From Actinomycetota bacterium (GTDB taxonomy: Bacteria > Actinomycetota > Aquicultoria > Aquicultorales > Aquicultoraceae), in the NCBI GenBank assembly GCA_030018005.1, contig JASEGT010000022.1, positions 1 through 32,066 on the forward strand: a stretch of 32,066 nt of DNA, given 5' to 3'. The notes beneath the pieces were generated by a model. That model had not been told where the DNA came from, searched no databases, and was given only the letters and a program-made list of their open reading frames with translations. The position numbers and the translations under genes are program-made. Position 1 is the stretch's first letter, and the number at the start of each line of letters is the position of its first letter. Of this stretch, positions 17,385 to 26,000 are shown one piece after another.

Positions 17385-19481
17385 ATGGCGAGTGAAGCTA
17401 CGAACGTAAATTCTCAGAGCGAAGCCTTTGAGACATGGATAGAAGACCAGCCGCTCAAGCCGCCGTGCGCCGCCGCGTGCCCGGTCAATGCGGATATCCA
17501 GTCGTTTGTGAGCCTTGTAGCCCAGGGCAGGTTCAAGGAGTCGCTGGAAGCGGTGCGGGAGCGCTGCACGTTGCCGGGCTCACTTGGGCGCATCTGCCAC
17601 CACCCGTGCGAGGGCGAGTGCCGCCGCAACGACGTGGAGGGCGCGGTAAATATCAGGGCCATCAAACGTTTTGCCTCCGACGTCTGCGCGGATGAGCCGG
17701 TCTCGGACGCGGTTCCGAAGACGAGAGGCAAGAAGGTCGCCATCATCGGCGGCGGCGTCGCCGGTCTGACCGCCGCCTACGACCTGGCCAAGGACGGCTT
17801 CGATGTCACCATCTACGAGCAGAACGACGCCTGCGGCGGCGCGATATATACCGGCGTTCCCAAGTACCGCCTGCCGAAAGACGTTGTCGCGCAAGATGTC
17901 GCGGCTATCGAATCGCTCGGGGTGACGATTAAGACGAACACCGCAATCGGCAGGGATGTCGCCTTCGACGACCTCGCCAAAGACTATGACGCGGTCCTTA
18001 TAGCCATCGGCCTCACGGTGAGCAGGGGTATTCCGATACCCGGCCATGACGCCGACGGCGTCCTCTTGGCGCTGCCCGTCTTGAAAGAGGCGAACTTTAA
18101 CGATAACGTCGTCATCGGCAAGCGGGTCGTCGTCATCGGCGGCGGCAATGTCGCGTTTGACGTGGCGCGCTCGGCGAAGCGTATGGGCGCCGAGGAGGTC
18201 AGTCTCTGCTGCCTCGAGTGCGAGGACGAGATACCGGCGTTCAGCTGGGAACTGGTCGAGGCGCGCGAAGAGGGCATAATTATCAACCCCTCCTGGGGTC
18301 CGAAAGAGATAAAGGTCGAGGACGGCAAGGTAGCGGGCATCAGCTTTAAGCGCTGCGCACGTGTCTTCGACGAAAAAGGTATGTTCAACCCGGCCTACGA
18401 CGAGAACGAGATTCTTGGAATCGAGGCCGATAATGTGGTCTTCGCTATCGGCCAGGGCGCCGATATGAACGGCTTTACCGGGACCTCACTCGAGGTCGAT
18501 GAGCGCGGCCGCATCAAGTGGGATGCGCTCACCCTCAAGACCAACCTCCCGAATGTCTTCGCGTCCGGTGAGGTTGTAACCGGACCCGGTTCCGCGGTCG
18601 CGGCGATGCGAAACGCGCACCACGCGGCCACCGCCATCGAGCGTTTCTTGACCACTGGTACGGCCGGCGCGGTCGTCGTGCCGGAGCCGCTCGCTATCGG
18701 CCGACTTCCGCAGCACACCATCGACGCGATAGTGCGCAAAGAGAAGAACCATGTGCCCATCGTCGACCCGGCGGAGCGTGTCAAAAGCTTTATAGAGGCC
18801 GAGGGTGGCTTCGATATCGATATGGCCATTTACGAGGCCGGGCGCTGCATGAACTGCGGTCGCGGCGCCGAGATAATCGCCGAGAAATGCGCAGCGTGTC
18901 TTACCTGTGTGCGGGTCTGCCCGTTCGGCGCACCGTACATCTCCGAGGCGCGCGTAGCTGATTTTAATTGGGATAGCTGCCAGTCCTGCGGTATTTGCGC
19001 GGCGGAGTGCCCGGGCATGGCGATACACGTAGGTTTCAATGATGATACACTTATAAATGAGCGGATAGACGCCGCCACGAGCGGTATTACCGCCTTCGGG
19101 TGCCAGCTCGGCAAACCGGAGATATATAATCCGCTCTCCAAGGCGACATCGAGCCCACCGGGCCTTAACTTCGTCAAGCTGATGTGTGCGAGCCGCCTCG
19201 ACATGCAACACATCCTGCGCGCGATTGAGAACGGTGTCGACGGCGTAGCCGTCATGGCTTGCCCCGACGACAAATGCCGCTATCGCAAGGACGTCAACTG
19301 GGCCGAGGTTCGCGCCAATCGCGCCAAGAGGCTCCTCGAAGAGATAGGCATCGGCGGCGACCGTGTCGAGTTCATGGGCTCGTTCGCGACCCCGGAAGAG
19401 GCGCAGCAGGCCATAGGTGCGTTCAAGGCCAAGCTCGCCGAGCTGGGGCCGAATCCTCTCAATAAAGTGATGGTGAAATAA
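17385..19481 (+). CDS. Fused flavoprotein: GltD-like domain, ferredoxin domain, MvhD-like domain
   Basis: This 698-residue electron-transfer protein is probably the redox partner of the MetV-MetF methylene-THF reductase. The N-terminal GltD/NfnB-like part has Fe-S cysteines 28, 32, 71, 75 and 79, FAD motif GGGVAG at 122-127 and a second Rossmann motif GGGNVA near 251-256 for NAD(P). A two-cluster ferredoxin follows (Cys502/505/508/512 and Cys532/535/538/542). Residues about 560-698 resemble MvhD, the hydrogenase/heterodisulfide reductase linker subunit (GCQLGK, MCASRLD, ACPDDKCRYRK). The start ATG at 17385 lacks a strong ribosome site (AAAGG). metV begins one base after the stop. In Moorella, MetVF associates with separate HdrCBA and MvhD; here one polypeptide may replace them. 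Flavin-based electron bifurcation is possible but unproven. Confidence 0.82.
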   Translation: MASEATNVNSQSEAFETWIEDQPLKPPCAAACPVNADIQSFVSLVAQGRFKESLEAVRERCTLPGSLGRICHHPCEGECRRNDVEGAVNIRAIKRFASDVCADEPVSDAVPKTRGKKVAIIGGGVAGLTAAYDLAKDGFDVTIYEQNDACGGAIYTGVPKYRLPKDVVAQDVAAIESLGVTIKTNTAIGRDVAFDDLAKDYDAVLIAIGLTVSRGIPIPGHDADGVLLALPVLKEANFNDNVVIGKRVVVIGGGNVAFDVARSAKRMGAEEVSLCCLECEDEIPAFSWELVEAREEGIIINPSWGPKEIKVEDGKVAGISFKRCARVFDEKGMFNPAYDENEILGIEADNVVFAIGQGADMNGFTGTSLEVDERGRIKWDALTLKTNLPNVFASGEVVTGPGSAVAAMRNAHHAATAIERFLTTGTAGAVVVPEPLAIGRLPQHTIDAIVRKEKNHVPIVDPAERVKSFIEAEGGFDIDMAIYEAGRCMNCGRGAEIIAEKCAACLTCVRVCPFGAPYISEARVADFNWDSCQSCGICAAECPGMAIHVGFNDDTLINERIDAATSGITAFGCQLGKPEIYNPLSKATSSPPGLNFVKLMCASRLDMQHILRAIENGVDGVAVMACPDDKCRYRKDVNWAEVRANRAKRLLEEIGIGGDRVEFMGSFATPEEAQQAIGAFKAKLAELGPNPLNKVMVK

Positions 19482-19482
19482 G

Positions 19483-20133
19483 ATGATTGTTGCAGAGCCA
19501 AAGAGCCTGGATGAGATAAAAGCAATGGTCGACGGATACGACCGCGTTCTTATGGTAGGTTGCGGAACCTGTGTGGAGGTCTGCCTTACCGGCGGCGAGC
19601 GCTCCGTCAACCTAACCGCGACCGCCCTGCGCCTCGCGCGCAAGGTCGACGGGCGCGATATCGAGGTCGGCGAGCAGACCGTCATCCGCCAGTGCGATTT
19701 CGAATACCTCGATGAGGTCAAAGATACCGATAAGTACCAAGCCATCGTTTCCCTGGCGTGCGGTGTAGGGATCCAGGGCATTGCCCGCAGGTTCCCCAAT
19801 ACACCGGTCTTTCCCGGGGTCAATACCACCTTTATGGGATTTAACGAAGAATACGGGTACTATACCGAGATGTGTAAAGGCTGCGGCGAGTGCATTCTGC
19901 ACCTGACCGGCGGCGTTTGCCCGGTCGCCCGCTGCGCGAAGAGCCTGCTTAACGGGCCGTGCGGCGGCACCAACAACGGCAAGTGTGAGATAGGCAGCGA
20001 TAAGGACTGCGGTTGGGTCCTTATCTATAATAAGATGGAGCAGCTCGGCACGCTCGACAAGTTCAAGGAGATAAACGCTCCGAAGAGCTACGGCAAAGCC
20101 GGGAATATCCGCTCGATGGACTTGAGGAAGTAG
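19483..20133 (+). CDS. metV: MetV-type zinc/iron-sulfur partner of methylene-THF reductase
   Basis: MetV is the small MTHFR_C-domain protein that pairs with MetF in acetogens and passes electrons to its flavin. It has 216 residues. The N-terminal segment holds GCGTCVEVCLTGGE (from residue 26). The C-terminal half is cysteine-rich: MCKGCGECILHLTGGVCPV, RCAKSLLNGPCGG, NNGKCEIG and KDCGW, consistent with two Fe-S clusters or Fe-S plus zinc. The ATG follows the upstream stop by one base, with GGTGA as a modest ribosome site. metF starts 12 bases after the stop, giving a tight flavoprotein-metV-metF unit. Identification from the family pattern and context is firm. Confidence 0.9.
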   Translation: MIVAEPKSLDEIKAMVDGYDRVLMVGCGTCVEVCLTGGERSVNLTATALRLARKVDGRDIEVGEQTVIRQCDFEYLDEVKDTDKYQAIVSLACGVGIQGIARRFPNTPVFPGVNTTFMGFNEEYGYYTEMCKGCGECILHLTGGVCPVARCAKSLLNGPCGGTNNGKCEIGSDKDCGWVLIYNKMEQLGTLDKFKEINAPKSYGKAGNIRSMDLRK

Positions 20134-20145
20134 GAGGGTAGCGCA

Positions 20146-21018
20146 GTGGGATTCAAGGAAGAGATTCAACGTGGGAATTTTGTGGTCACCGCTGAAGTCG
20201 GCCCTCCGAAAGGCACCGACATCAGCGAGATGGTTCATCATATTAAAGGACTAAAAGGCAAGGTTACGGCGCTCAACGTCACCGACAACCAGAGCGCGGT
20301 CATGCGTATCTGCACCCTGGCGGTGGCTAAAGAGATAATGGACATCGGTATCGAGCCGATTTATCAGATGACCTGCCGCGACCGCAACCGCCTCGGGCTC
20401 CAATCCGACTTGCTCGGTGCGGCCATCATGGGGATTAAGAACGTCCTCGCGCTCACCGGCGATCATCCGGTCCTCGGCGACCACAAGGATGCCAAAGCGG
20501 TCTTCGATATCGAGTCGGTCCAGCTTCTCGAGGTCATTAACGGCCTCAACGAAGGGCGCGACATGGCCGGACTCGAGCTGCAAGGCGCGACCGATTTGTT
20601 CGCGGGCGCGATTGTGACGCCCGAGTCGATTCCGCTCGAGCCGCAGCTCGCGAAGTTTGAGAAGAAGGTCAACGCCGGCGCAAAGTTCTTTCAGACGCAG
20701 GCCATATACGATATGCCCAAGTTCATGACCTTCATGGAGCGGGCCAAAGAACTCGATGTCCCGATTCTCGCGGGCATCTTGCTCTTGAAATCGGCGGGCA
20801 TGGCCAAGTATCTCAATAAGTTCGTAGCCGGTGTTTCGGTGCCGCAAGAGCTTATAGACGAACTCGCGCCGCTTAAGGGCGAGGATGCGCTCAAGAAGGG
20901 CATTGAGATCGCGGGCAACCAAATCGCCCAGTTAAAAGAGGTTTGCGCAGGTGTCCACGTCATGGCCATCGGCGCCGAAGACCGGGTGCCGGATATTCTG
21001 GCGGCAGCCGGTCTATAA
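20146..21018 (+). CDS. metF: Methylenetetrahydrofolate reductase
   Basis: MetF is a TIM-barrel flavoprotein that reduces 5,10-methylene-THF to 5-methyl-THF, the last reduction of the methyl branch. It has 290 residues. Visible family stretches are VVTAEVGPPKG with the catalytic glutamate (residue 17), ALNVTDNQSA, QMTCRDRNRL, NVLALTGDHP and FFQTQAIYD. The start is a GTG at 20146 with GGAGGG at 20133-20138, seven bases upstream. It lacks an NAD(P)-dependent extension, as expected for MetF that relies on MetV and an external electron carrier. It is directly coupled to metV and followed closely by the second cooC. Confidence 0.95.
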   Translation: MGFKEEIQRGNFVVTAEVGPPKGTDISEMVHHIKGLKGKVTALNVTDNQSAVMRICTLAVAKEIMDIGIEPIYQMTCRDRNRLGLQSDLLGAAIMGIKNVLALTGDHPVLGDHKDAKAVFDIESVQLLEVINGLNEGRDMAGLELQGATDLFAGAIVTPESIPLEPQLAKFEKKVNAGAKFFQTQAIYDMPKFMTFMERAKELDVPILAGILLLKSAGMAKYLNKFVAGVSVPQELIDELAPLKGEDALKKGIEIAGNQIAQLKEVCAGVHVMAIGAEDRVPDILAAAGL

Positions 21019-21056
21019 TAAGTGGGATTCTGATATTTTGAATAGGATGATTCGGT

Positions 21057-21845
21057 TTGAAGATAGCCGTTACCGGTAAAGGCGGCGTCGGTAAGACGAC
21101 AGTCGCGGCGGGCCTGGCCAGGCTTCTCGCGCAGGAAGGCTACAACGTCATAGCAATCGATGCCGACCCGGACGCCAACCTGGCAGCCGCGCTCGGCATC
21201 GATGCGAACGATGCCGCAAATATAGTGCCGATCGCCAGGATGAGCGAGCTTATCGCCGAGCGCACGGGCGGCATTCCGGGGACCATGGGGGGCTTTTTCA
21301 AGCTCAACCCCAAGGTCGATGATATCCCGGATGAGCTGAGCGTCGAGGCCGACGGGGTGAAACTCCTCGTTCTAGGCACGGTGGAATCGGGTGGTGCGGG
21401 GTGCATCTGCCCCGAATCGACGATGCTCAAAGCGCTTCTAAAGCACGTCATCGTGCGTCGTAACGAAGCGGTCATCATGGATATGGAGGCCGGCATCGAG
21501 CACCTCGGACGGGGTACCAGCGAGTCGGTCGACGCCATGCTCGTAGTGATAGAGCCGGGCCAACGCAGCATCCAGACCGCGCGCCAGATAGAGAAGCTGG
21601 CGAAAGACTTAGGCATACCGCGCATCTTTCTCGTCCTCAACAAGGTCCACGACCGTGACGAGGAAGCGACGATGCGCAAGTACATACCAGACCTACCCGT
21701 CATCGGCACGCTCATCGAGCGCGAGTCGATACGCAAGGCGGACCTTGAGGGGAAATCGCCGTTCGACAGCGACGCGGAGTATGTCGAGGATATACGGGCT
21801 ATCAAAGAGCGGCTCCAGGCCGAAATCGGCGATAGCGGCGCGTAG
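21057..21845 (+). CDS. cooC: CooC-type nickel-insertion ATPase (second copy)
   Basis: This second CooC/AcsF-like ATPase has 262 residues. Walker A GKGGVGKTT lies at residues 8-16, followed by DADPDAN. The CxC metal pair is in GAGCICPES (near residue 121), followed by IMDMEAGIEHLGRG. The start is a TTG at 21057 with AGGA at 21044-21047. It differs clearly from the copy at 8610, for example by a longer insert with GTMGGFFKLNPKVDD, so the two are old paralogues rather than a recent duplication. One may serve CooS and the other AcsB (the AcsF role), but the sequence does not settle this. It lies between metF and acsE. Confidence 0.9.
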   Translation: MKIAVTGKGGVGKTTVAAGLARLLAQEGYNVIAIDADPDANLAAALGIDANDAANIVPIARMSELIAERTGGIPGTMGGFFKLNPKVDDIPDELSVEADGVKLLVLGTVESGGAGCICPESTMLKALLKHVIVRRNEAVIMDMEAGIEHLGRGTSESVDAMLVVIEPGQRSIQTARQIEKLAKDLGIPRIFLVLNKVHDRDEEATMRKYIPDLPVIGTLIERESIRKADLEGKSPFDSDAEYVEDIRAIKERLQAEIGDSGA

Positions 21846-21900
21846 GCCGTATTACATTTGAGAGCAACCGGGGTCTTGAGCCTGGATACGTGAGAGCACA

Positions 21901-21948
21901 GCGAGACGCGACGAACAGCGTGATTCATCGCGTCGTCACATTTCTCGC
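21901..21948 (+). promoter_or_regulatory. Imperfect hairpin between cooC and acsE
   Basis: GACGCGA (21905-21911) pairs with TCGCGTC (21928-21934) across a 16-base loop; alternatively GCGAGA (21901-21906) pairs with TCTCGC (21943-21948). The 178-base gap 21846-22023 holds no gene. No T tract follows, so its role is uncertain. Confidence 0.25.
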
Positions 21949-22023
21949 GGTATGTAGGGGTGAAGGACTGCTCGAGTTTCCGGTATCTGATATACAAAGC
22001 TTACGAGGGAAGGAGAAACAAGT

Positions 22024-22839
22024 ATGCTGATTATTGCCGAGAAGATCAATATTATGTCGAAGACGATTGGCCCGGCTATGCGGGAGCGCAACGCCAAGCC
22101 TATCCAGGACCTGGCGCTCGCCGAGGTCGCGGGCGGCTCGCGTTGCCTTGATCTTAACCTTGGACCGGCGACCAAAGACGGTCCGGCCATGATGGAGTGG
22201 CTCGTGAAGACGGTGCAAGAGGCGGTCGATGATTCTATCCAGCTCTGTCTCGACACCAAGAACATCGAGGCGATGGAGGCGGGCCTCAAGGTCGTCACCA
22301 AGCACAAACCGATGATCAACTCGACCAACGCCGACGAGGATGTGCTCGACAAGTACATGCCGATGGCGGCAACCTACGATGCCGACATCATCGCGCTCGC
22401 CATGACTTCCGCAGGCATCCCGCGCGATTGCAACGAGCGCCTTGTAAATGCCGCAACCATCATGGGTAAAGCGATGGAGCACGGCGTGGGTCTAGAGAGA
22501 ATCTATCTTGACCCGCTCGTTCTGCCCATCGGGGTAGCTCAGATGGATGCGATGGAGGTCGTCGAGACCATCCGCCAGTTCCAGATGCTCAACGACCCAC
22601 CGATGAAATCGGTCGTCGGCTTGAGTAATATCTACAACGGTACGCCGAAGGACCTTCACACGCGTTTCGGCTACACCTTCATGACCATGCTGGCCGCCGC
22701 GGGTCTTACCGCCGCAATCGCCGACTCGCTCGATAAAGAACTCATGGCGGTCGTCAAGACTGTCGAGGTCCTCAAGAACGAGATGCTCTATGCGGCGTCA
22801 TACCTCGATGACATTCTTGGCGCGAAGGCCGAAGCATAG
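22024..22839 (+). CDS. acsE: Methyl-THF:corrinoid iron-sulfur protein methyltransferase
   Basis: AcsE transfers the methyl group from 5-methyl-THF to Co(I) of the corrinoid protein AcsCD. It has 271 residues, close to the Moorella MeTr length (262). It is a pterin-binding TIM barrel with the stretches IIAEKIN (residues 3-9), CLDLNLGPA, LCLDTKN, NSTNADED, the long ALAMTSAGIP segment, and SVVGLSNIYNG. The ATG at 22024 follows GGAAGGAG. It sits 178 bases after the second cooC. Identification is secure from sequence and context. Confidence 0.96.
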   Translation: MLIIAEKINIMSKTIGPAMRERNAKPIQDLALAEVAGGSRCLDLNLGPATKDGPAMMEWLVKTVQEAVDDSIQLCLDTKNIEAMEAGLKVVTKHKPMINSTNADEDVLDKYMPMAATYDADIIALAMTSAGIPRDCNERLVNAATIMGKAMEHGVGLERIYLDPLVLPIGVAQMDAMEVVETIRQFQMLNDPPMKSVVGLSNIYNGTPKDLHTRFGYTFMTMLAAAGLTAAIADSLDKELMAVVKTVEVLKNEMLYAASYLDDILGAKAEA

Positions 22840-22892
22840 CAGGCACTATACGCGACGAATGAGTAATCGACGAATAGAAGGACAGACCGGAG

Positions 22893-22915
22893 AGGGCGGA
22901 CTACGCGTCCGCCCT
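22893..22915 (+). terminator. Hairpin after acsE, probable T-less terminator
   Basis: A perfect 9-base-pair stem (22893-22901 and 22907-22915) with a 5-base loop lies 53 bases after the acsE stop and 118 bases before fdhA. No T tract follows. It resembles other GC-rich hairpins in the cluster. Confidence 0.5.
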
Positions 22916-23033
22916 TCCGACACGTCTTCTGCGAATAAGAAAAACACCGGAGCACATCGCTGAAGCCCGAGTTTTTCTTGTTTCCATAAGGTTTTGGCAC
23001 GTCCATATCTGATCGCAAAAGGCAGGAGGATTT

Positions 23034-26000
23034 ATGTCAGAGACATCGATACGCGAACAACTCAACATCGCAATAGACGGAGAGTCCCTTACGGCACAGT
23101 CGGGCCAGACCATCCTCGACGTCGCGCGGGCACGCGGGGTCTATATCCCGAGCCTCTGTAGCGACCCTCGCCTTAAACCGAACGAGCGCTGCGGCATGTG
23201 CGTCGTAGAGGTATCCGGTGAAAGCGAGCCCGTTAAAGCGTGCACGACGGCGGTTGTCGAAGGTATGAGCGTGAGCACCGACACCACTGCTCTTCTCGAA
23301 ATAAGAAAGAGCCGCCTTGAAGAGATCTTTGCCGACCACTGGGCAGACTGCATCGCGCCCTGTACTCTGGCGTGCCCCGCCGGCACCGACGCCCAGGGCT
23401 ATATCGGCCTCATCGCGCAGAAACGCTACCGCGACGCGGTTGAGCTTATAAAGCGGACCAACCCGCTGCCCGGCATCATCGGGCGCGTCTGCACCCGTCC
23501 CTGCGAGGACGCATGCCGGCGCAACCTGGTGGAGGATCGCGTAAGCATCTGCTGGCTCAAGCGCTTCACCGCCGACCGGGATAAATTCTCGGCGATGCGC
23601 TTTCGACCCGATGTAAAACCCGCGACCGGCAAGAAGGTCGCGATAATCGGCGCCGGCCCGGCCGGCCTCTCCTGCGCGTATTATCTCGCGATCGAAGGCC
23701 ATAAACCGGTCATCTTCGAGGCGATGCCGCAGGCCGGCGGCATGCTCCGTTACGGTATCCCGGCCTATCGTCTCCCGAAAGAGATCATCGACGATGAGGT
23801 CCACGAGATACTCGAGCTTGGCGCTAAGCTTCACACCAGCAAACGCCTCGGCACGGATTTTACGCTCGAAGAGCTCCAAGGCGAATACGACGCGGTCTTC
23901 CTGGGTATCGGCGCGCAAGCCGGCACCAAGATGTGGATCGACAATGAAGATATCCCCGGCGTGATGAGCGGCGTTGATTTTTTGCGCTCCATTGGGCTCA
24001 ACGACCCGATAAAAATCGGCAAAACGGTCGCGGTAGTCGGCGGGGGCAACGTCGCCATCGACGCGGCGCGAAGCTCGCTCCGCCTCGGCGCGGAGAAGGT
24101 CTACCTCATCTACCGCCGTGGCCGCGCCGAGATGCCGGCCCACGATATAGAGATAGAAGAAGCCGAGCACGAGGGCGTCGAGCTGCTGCTCCTGGCGAAC
24201 CCTACCCGCGTCATCGGCACCGACAAGGTCGAGGCGGTCGAGTGTGTACGGATGGCGCTTGGCGAGCCCGACGCATCGGGGCGCCGCCGCCCCGAGCCGC
24301 AGGCGGGAAGCGAGTTCGTCCTTGAAGTAGATAACCTCATCGCCGCAATCGGCCAGGCCGTCGACGGCACCGGCGCGGAAGGCGCGATGGACGGAAAATA
24401 TATGGCGGCCGATGCCGCCACCATGCAGACCTCGCTTACCGGCGTTTTTGCGGCGGGTGACGCGGTGACCGGCCCCGACGCCGCTATCCAGGCGGTCGCC
24501 GGCGGTCGCGACTCGGCGTTCGCGATAATCCAGTACCTCGACGGCGAAGAGATAGACCTCGGCGTGCGGAAACCCTTTAGCGCCGTGCGCGGCGGGGTAT
24601 CCAAAGAAGACCTCGCAGTGCCGGAGGCCGTGCGCGTGAAAATGCCCGACCTCGAGACGGCCAAAAGGCTCGGCGTCGGCAACTTCACCGAGGTCGAATT
24701 GGGCCTGAGCGAGGAAGACGCGCTCAAAGAGGCGCAGCGCTGCCTCGAGTGCGGCTGCATCAAGCAGAACGACTGCGACCTGCGCGACGCCGCCATGGCC
24801 TACGAGATAGAGCCAAGCGATGATTATGCGGCCATGCGCCGATTCAAGATAGACAAGAGCCACCCCATCGTACTGCGCAACCAGAACAAGTGTATCCAAT
24901 GCCGGAAATGCGTGGATATCTGCGACTCGGTCGTCGGCGCTTTTGCGTTGGAGTACCGCGAGGGTGAAAACGACATCGTGCCGACCGGTAACATACCGCT
25001 CGCCGAGACCAAATGCGAAGCGTGCGGCCAGTGTATCTCGGCTTGCCCGACAGCGGCGCTCGTCGAGAACCGGCCGGAATTCGCCCGCGAGTTTCTTTGG
25101 CCGCCTACGGTCACGACAACGACCTGCACTTATTGCGGTGTTGGCTGCACGCTCGAACTCAACACCGACCGTACCGGCAAGGTTTTTCGTGTCACGCAGA
25201 CGCTGGGCGAAGGCGTCAACAAGGGCAACCTCTGCGGCAAAGGCCGCTTCAGCTATCACTTTATTAATCACCCCGACCGCCTGACCCACCCGCTGGTGCG
25301 AAAAGACGGCAAGCTGGTCAAAGCCTCTTGGGATGAAGCGATAAACACGGTCGCCGAGAGGCTCTTCGACGCGAAGAGCACGCACGGGGCCGACACCGTT
25401 GCCGGGTTCACCTCGGCGCGTTGCACCAATGAGGAGAATTATCTCTTCCAAAAGCTTCTGCGGGCGGTGATCGGCACCAACAACGTCGACCACTGCGCCA
25501 GATTGTGACACTCCGCTACTGTGGCCGGTCTGGCCAAAGCGTTTGGTAGCGGTGCGATGACCAACACCATCGAGGACCTGGCGGAAGCAAACGTCATCCT
25601 CGCGATAGGAACGAATACGACCGAGGCGCACCCCATCATCGGCTATCAGATGAAGAAGGCGGTCCGCGAGGGCGGCGCGAAGATAATCGTGGCCGACCCG
25701 AGACGCATCCCGCTCGTCGACTTCGCCGAGGTGTGGCTTGAACTCAAGCCCGGGACTAACGTGGCGCTCTTAAACGGCCTCATGAACGTGATTCTCGCCG
25801 AGGGACTGGCCGACCGCGATTTCATCGCGGGGCGCACCGAGGGTTTCGCGGCGCTCGAGGCGGTCCTTCCGAAATACACACCCGATGTGGTGGCGAAGAT
25901 AACCGGTGTGCCGGCCGAGAATATCAGGCAAGCGGCCAGGCTCTACGCGAACGCGGAGCGGGCGGCCATCTGCTACACGATGGGCATCACCCAGCACACG

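Noticed and set aside
25506-25508. TGA as a nonsense mutation making fdhA a pseudogene
   Set aside because: It sits at the exact catalytic Sec position, with a SECIS hairpin of standard loop and spacing, and coding homology continues in frame.
23037-25631. 864-codon open frame on the minus strand opposite fdhA
   Set aside because: It is fully antisense to a gene with clear domains, has no ribosome site or recognisable product, and such long antisense frames are expected opposite GC-rich genes. The same applies to the long minus-strand frames opposite fhs, acsD, acsB, acsC and the fused flavoprotein.
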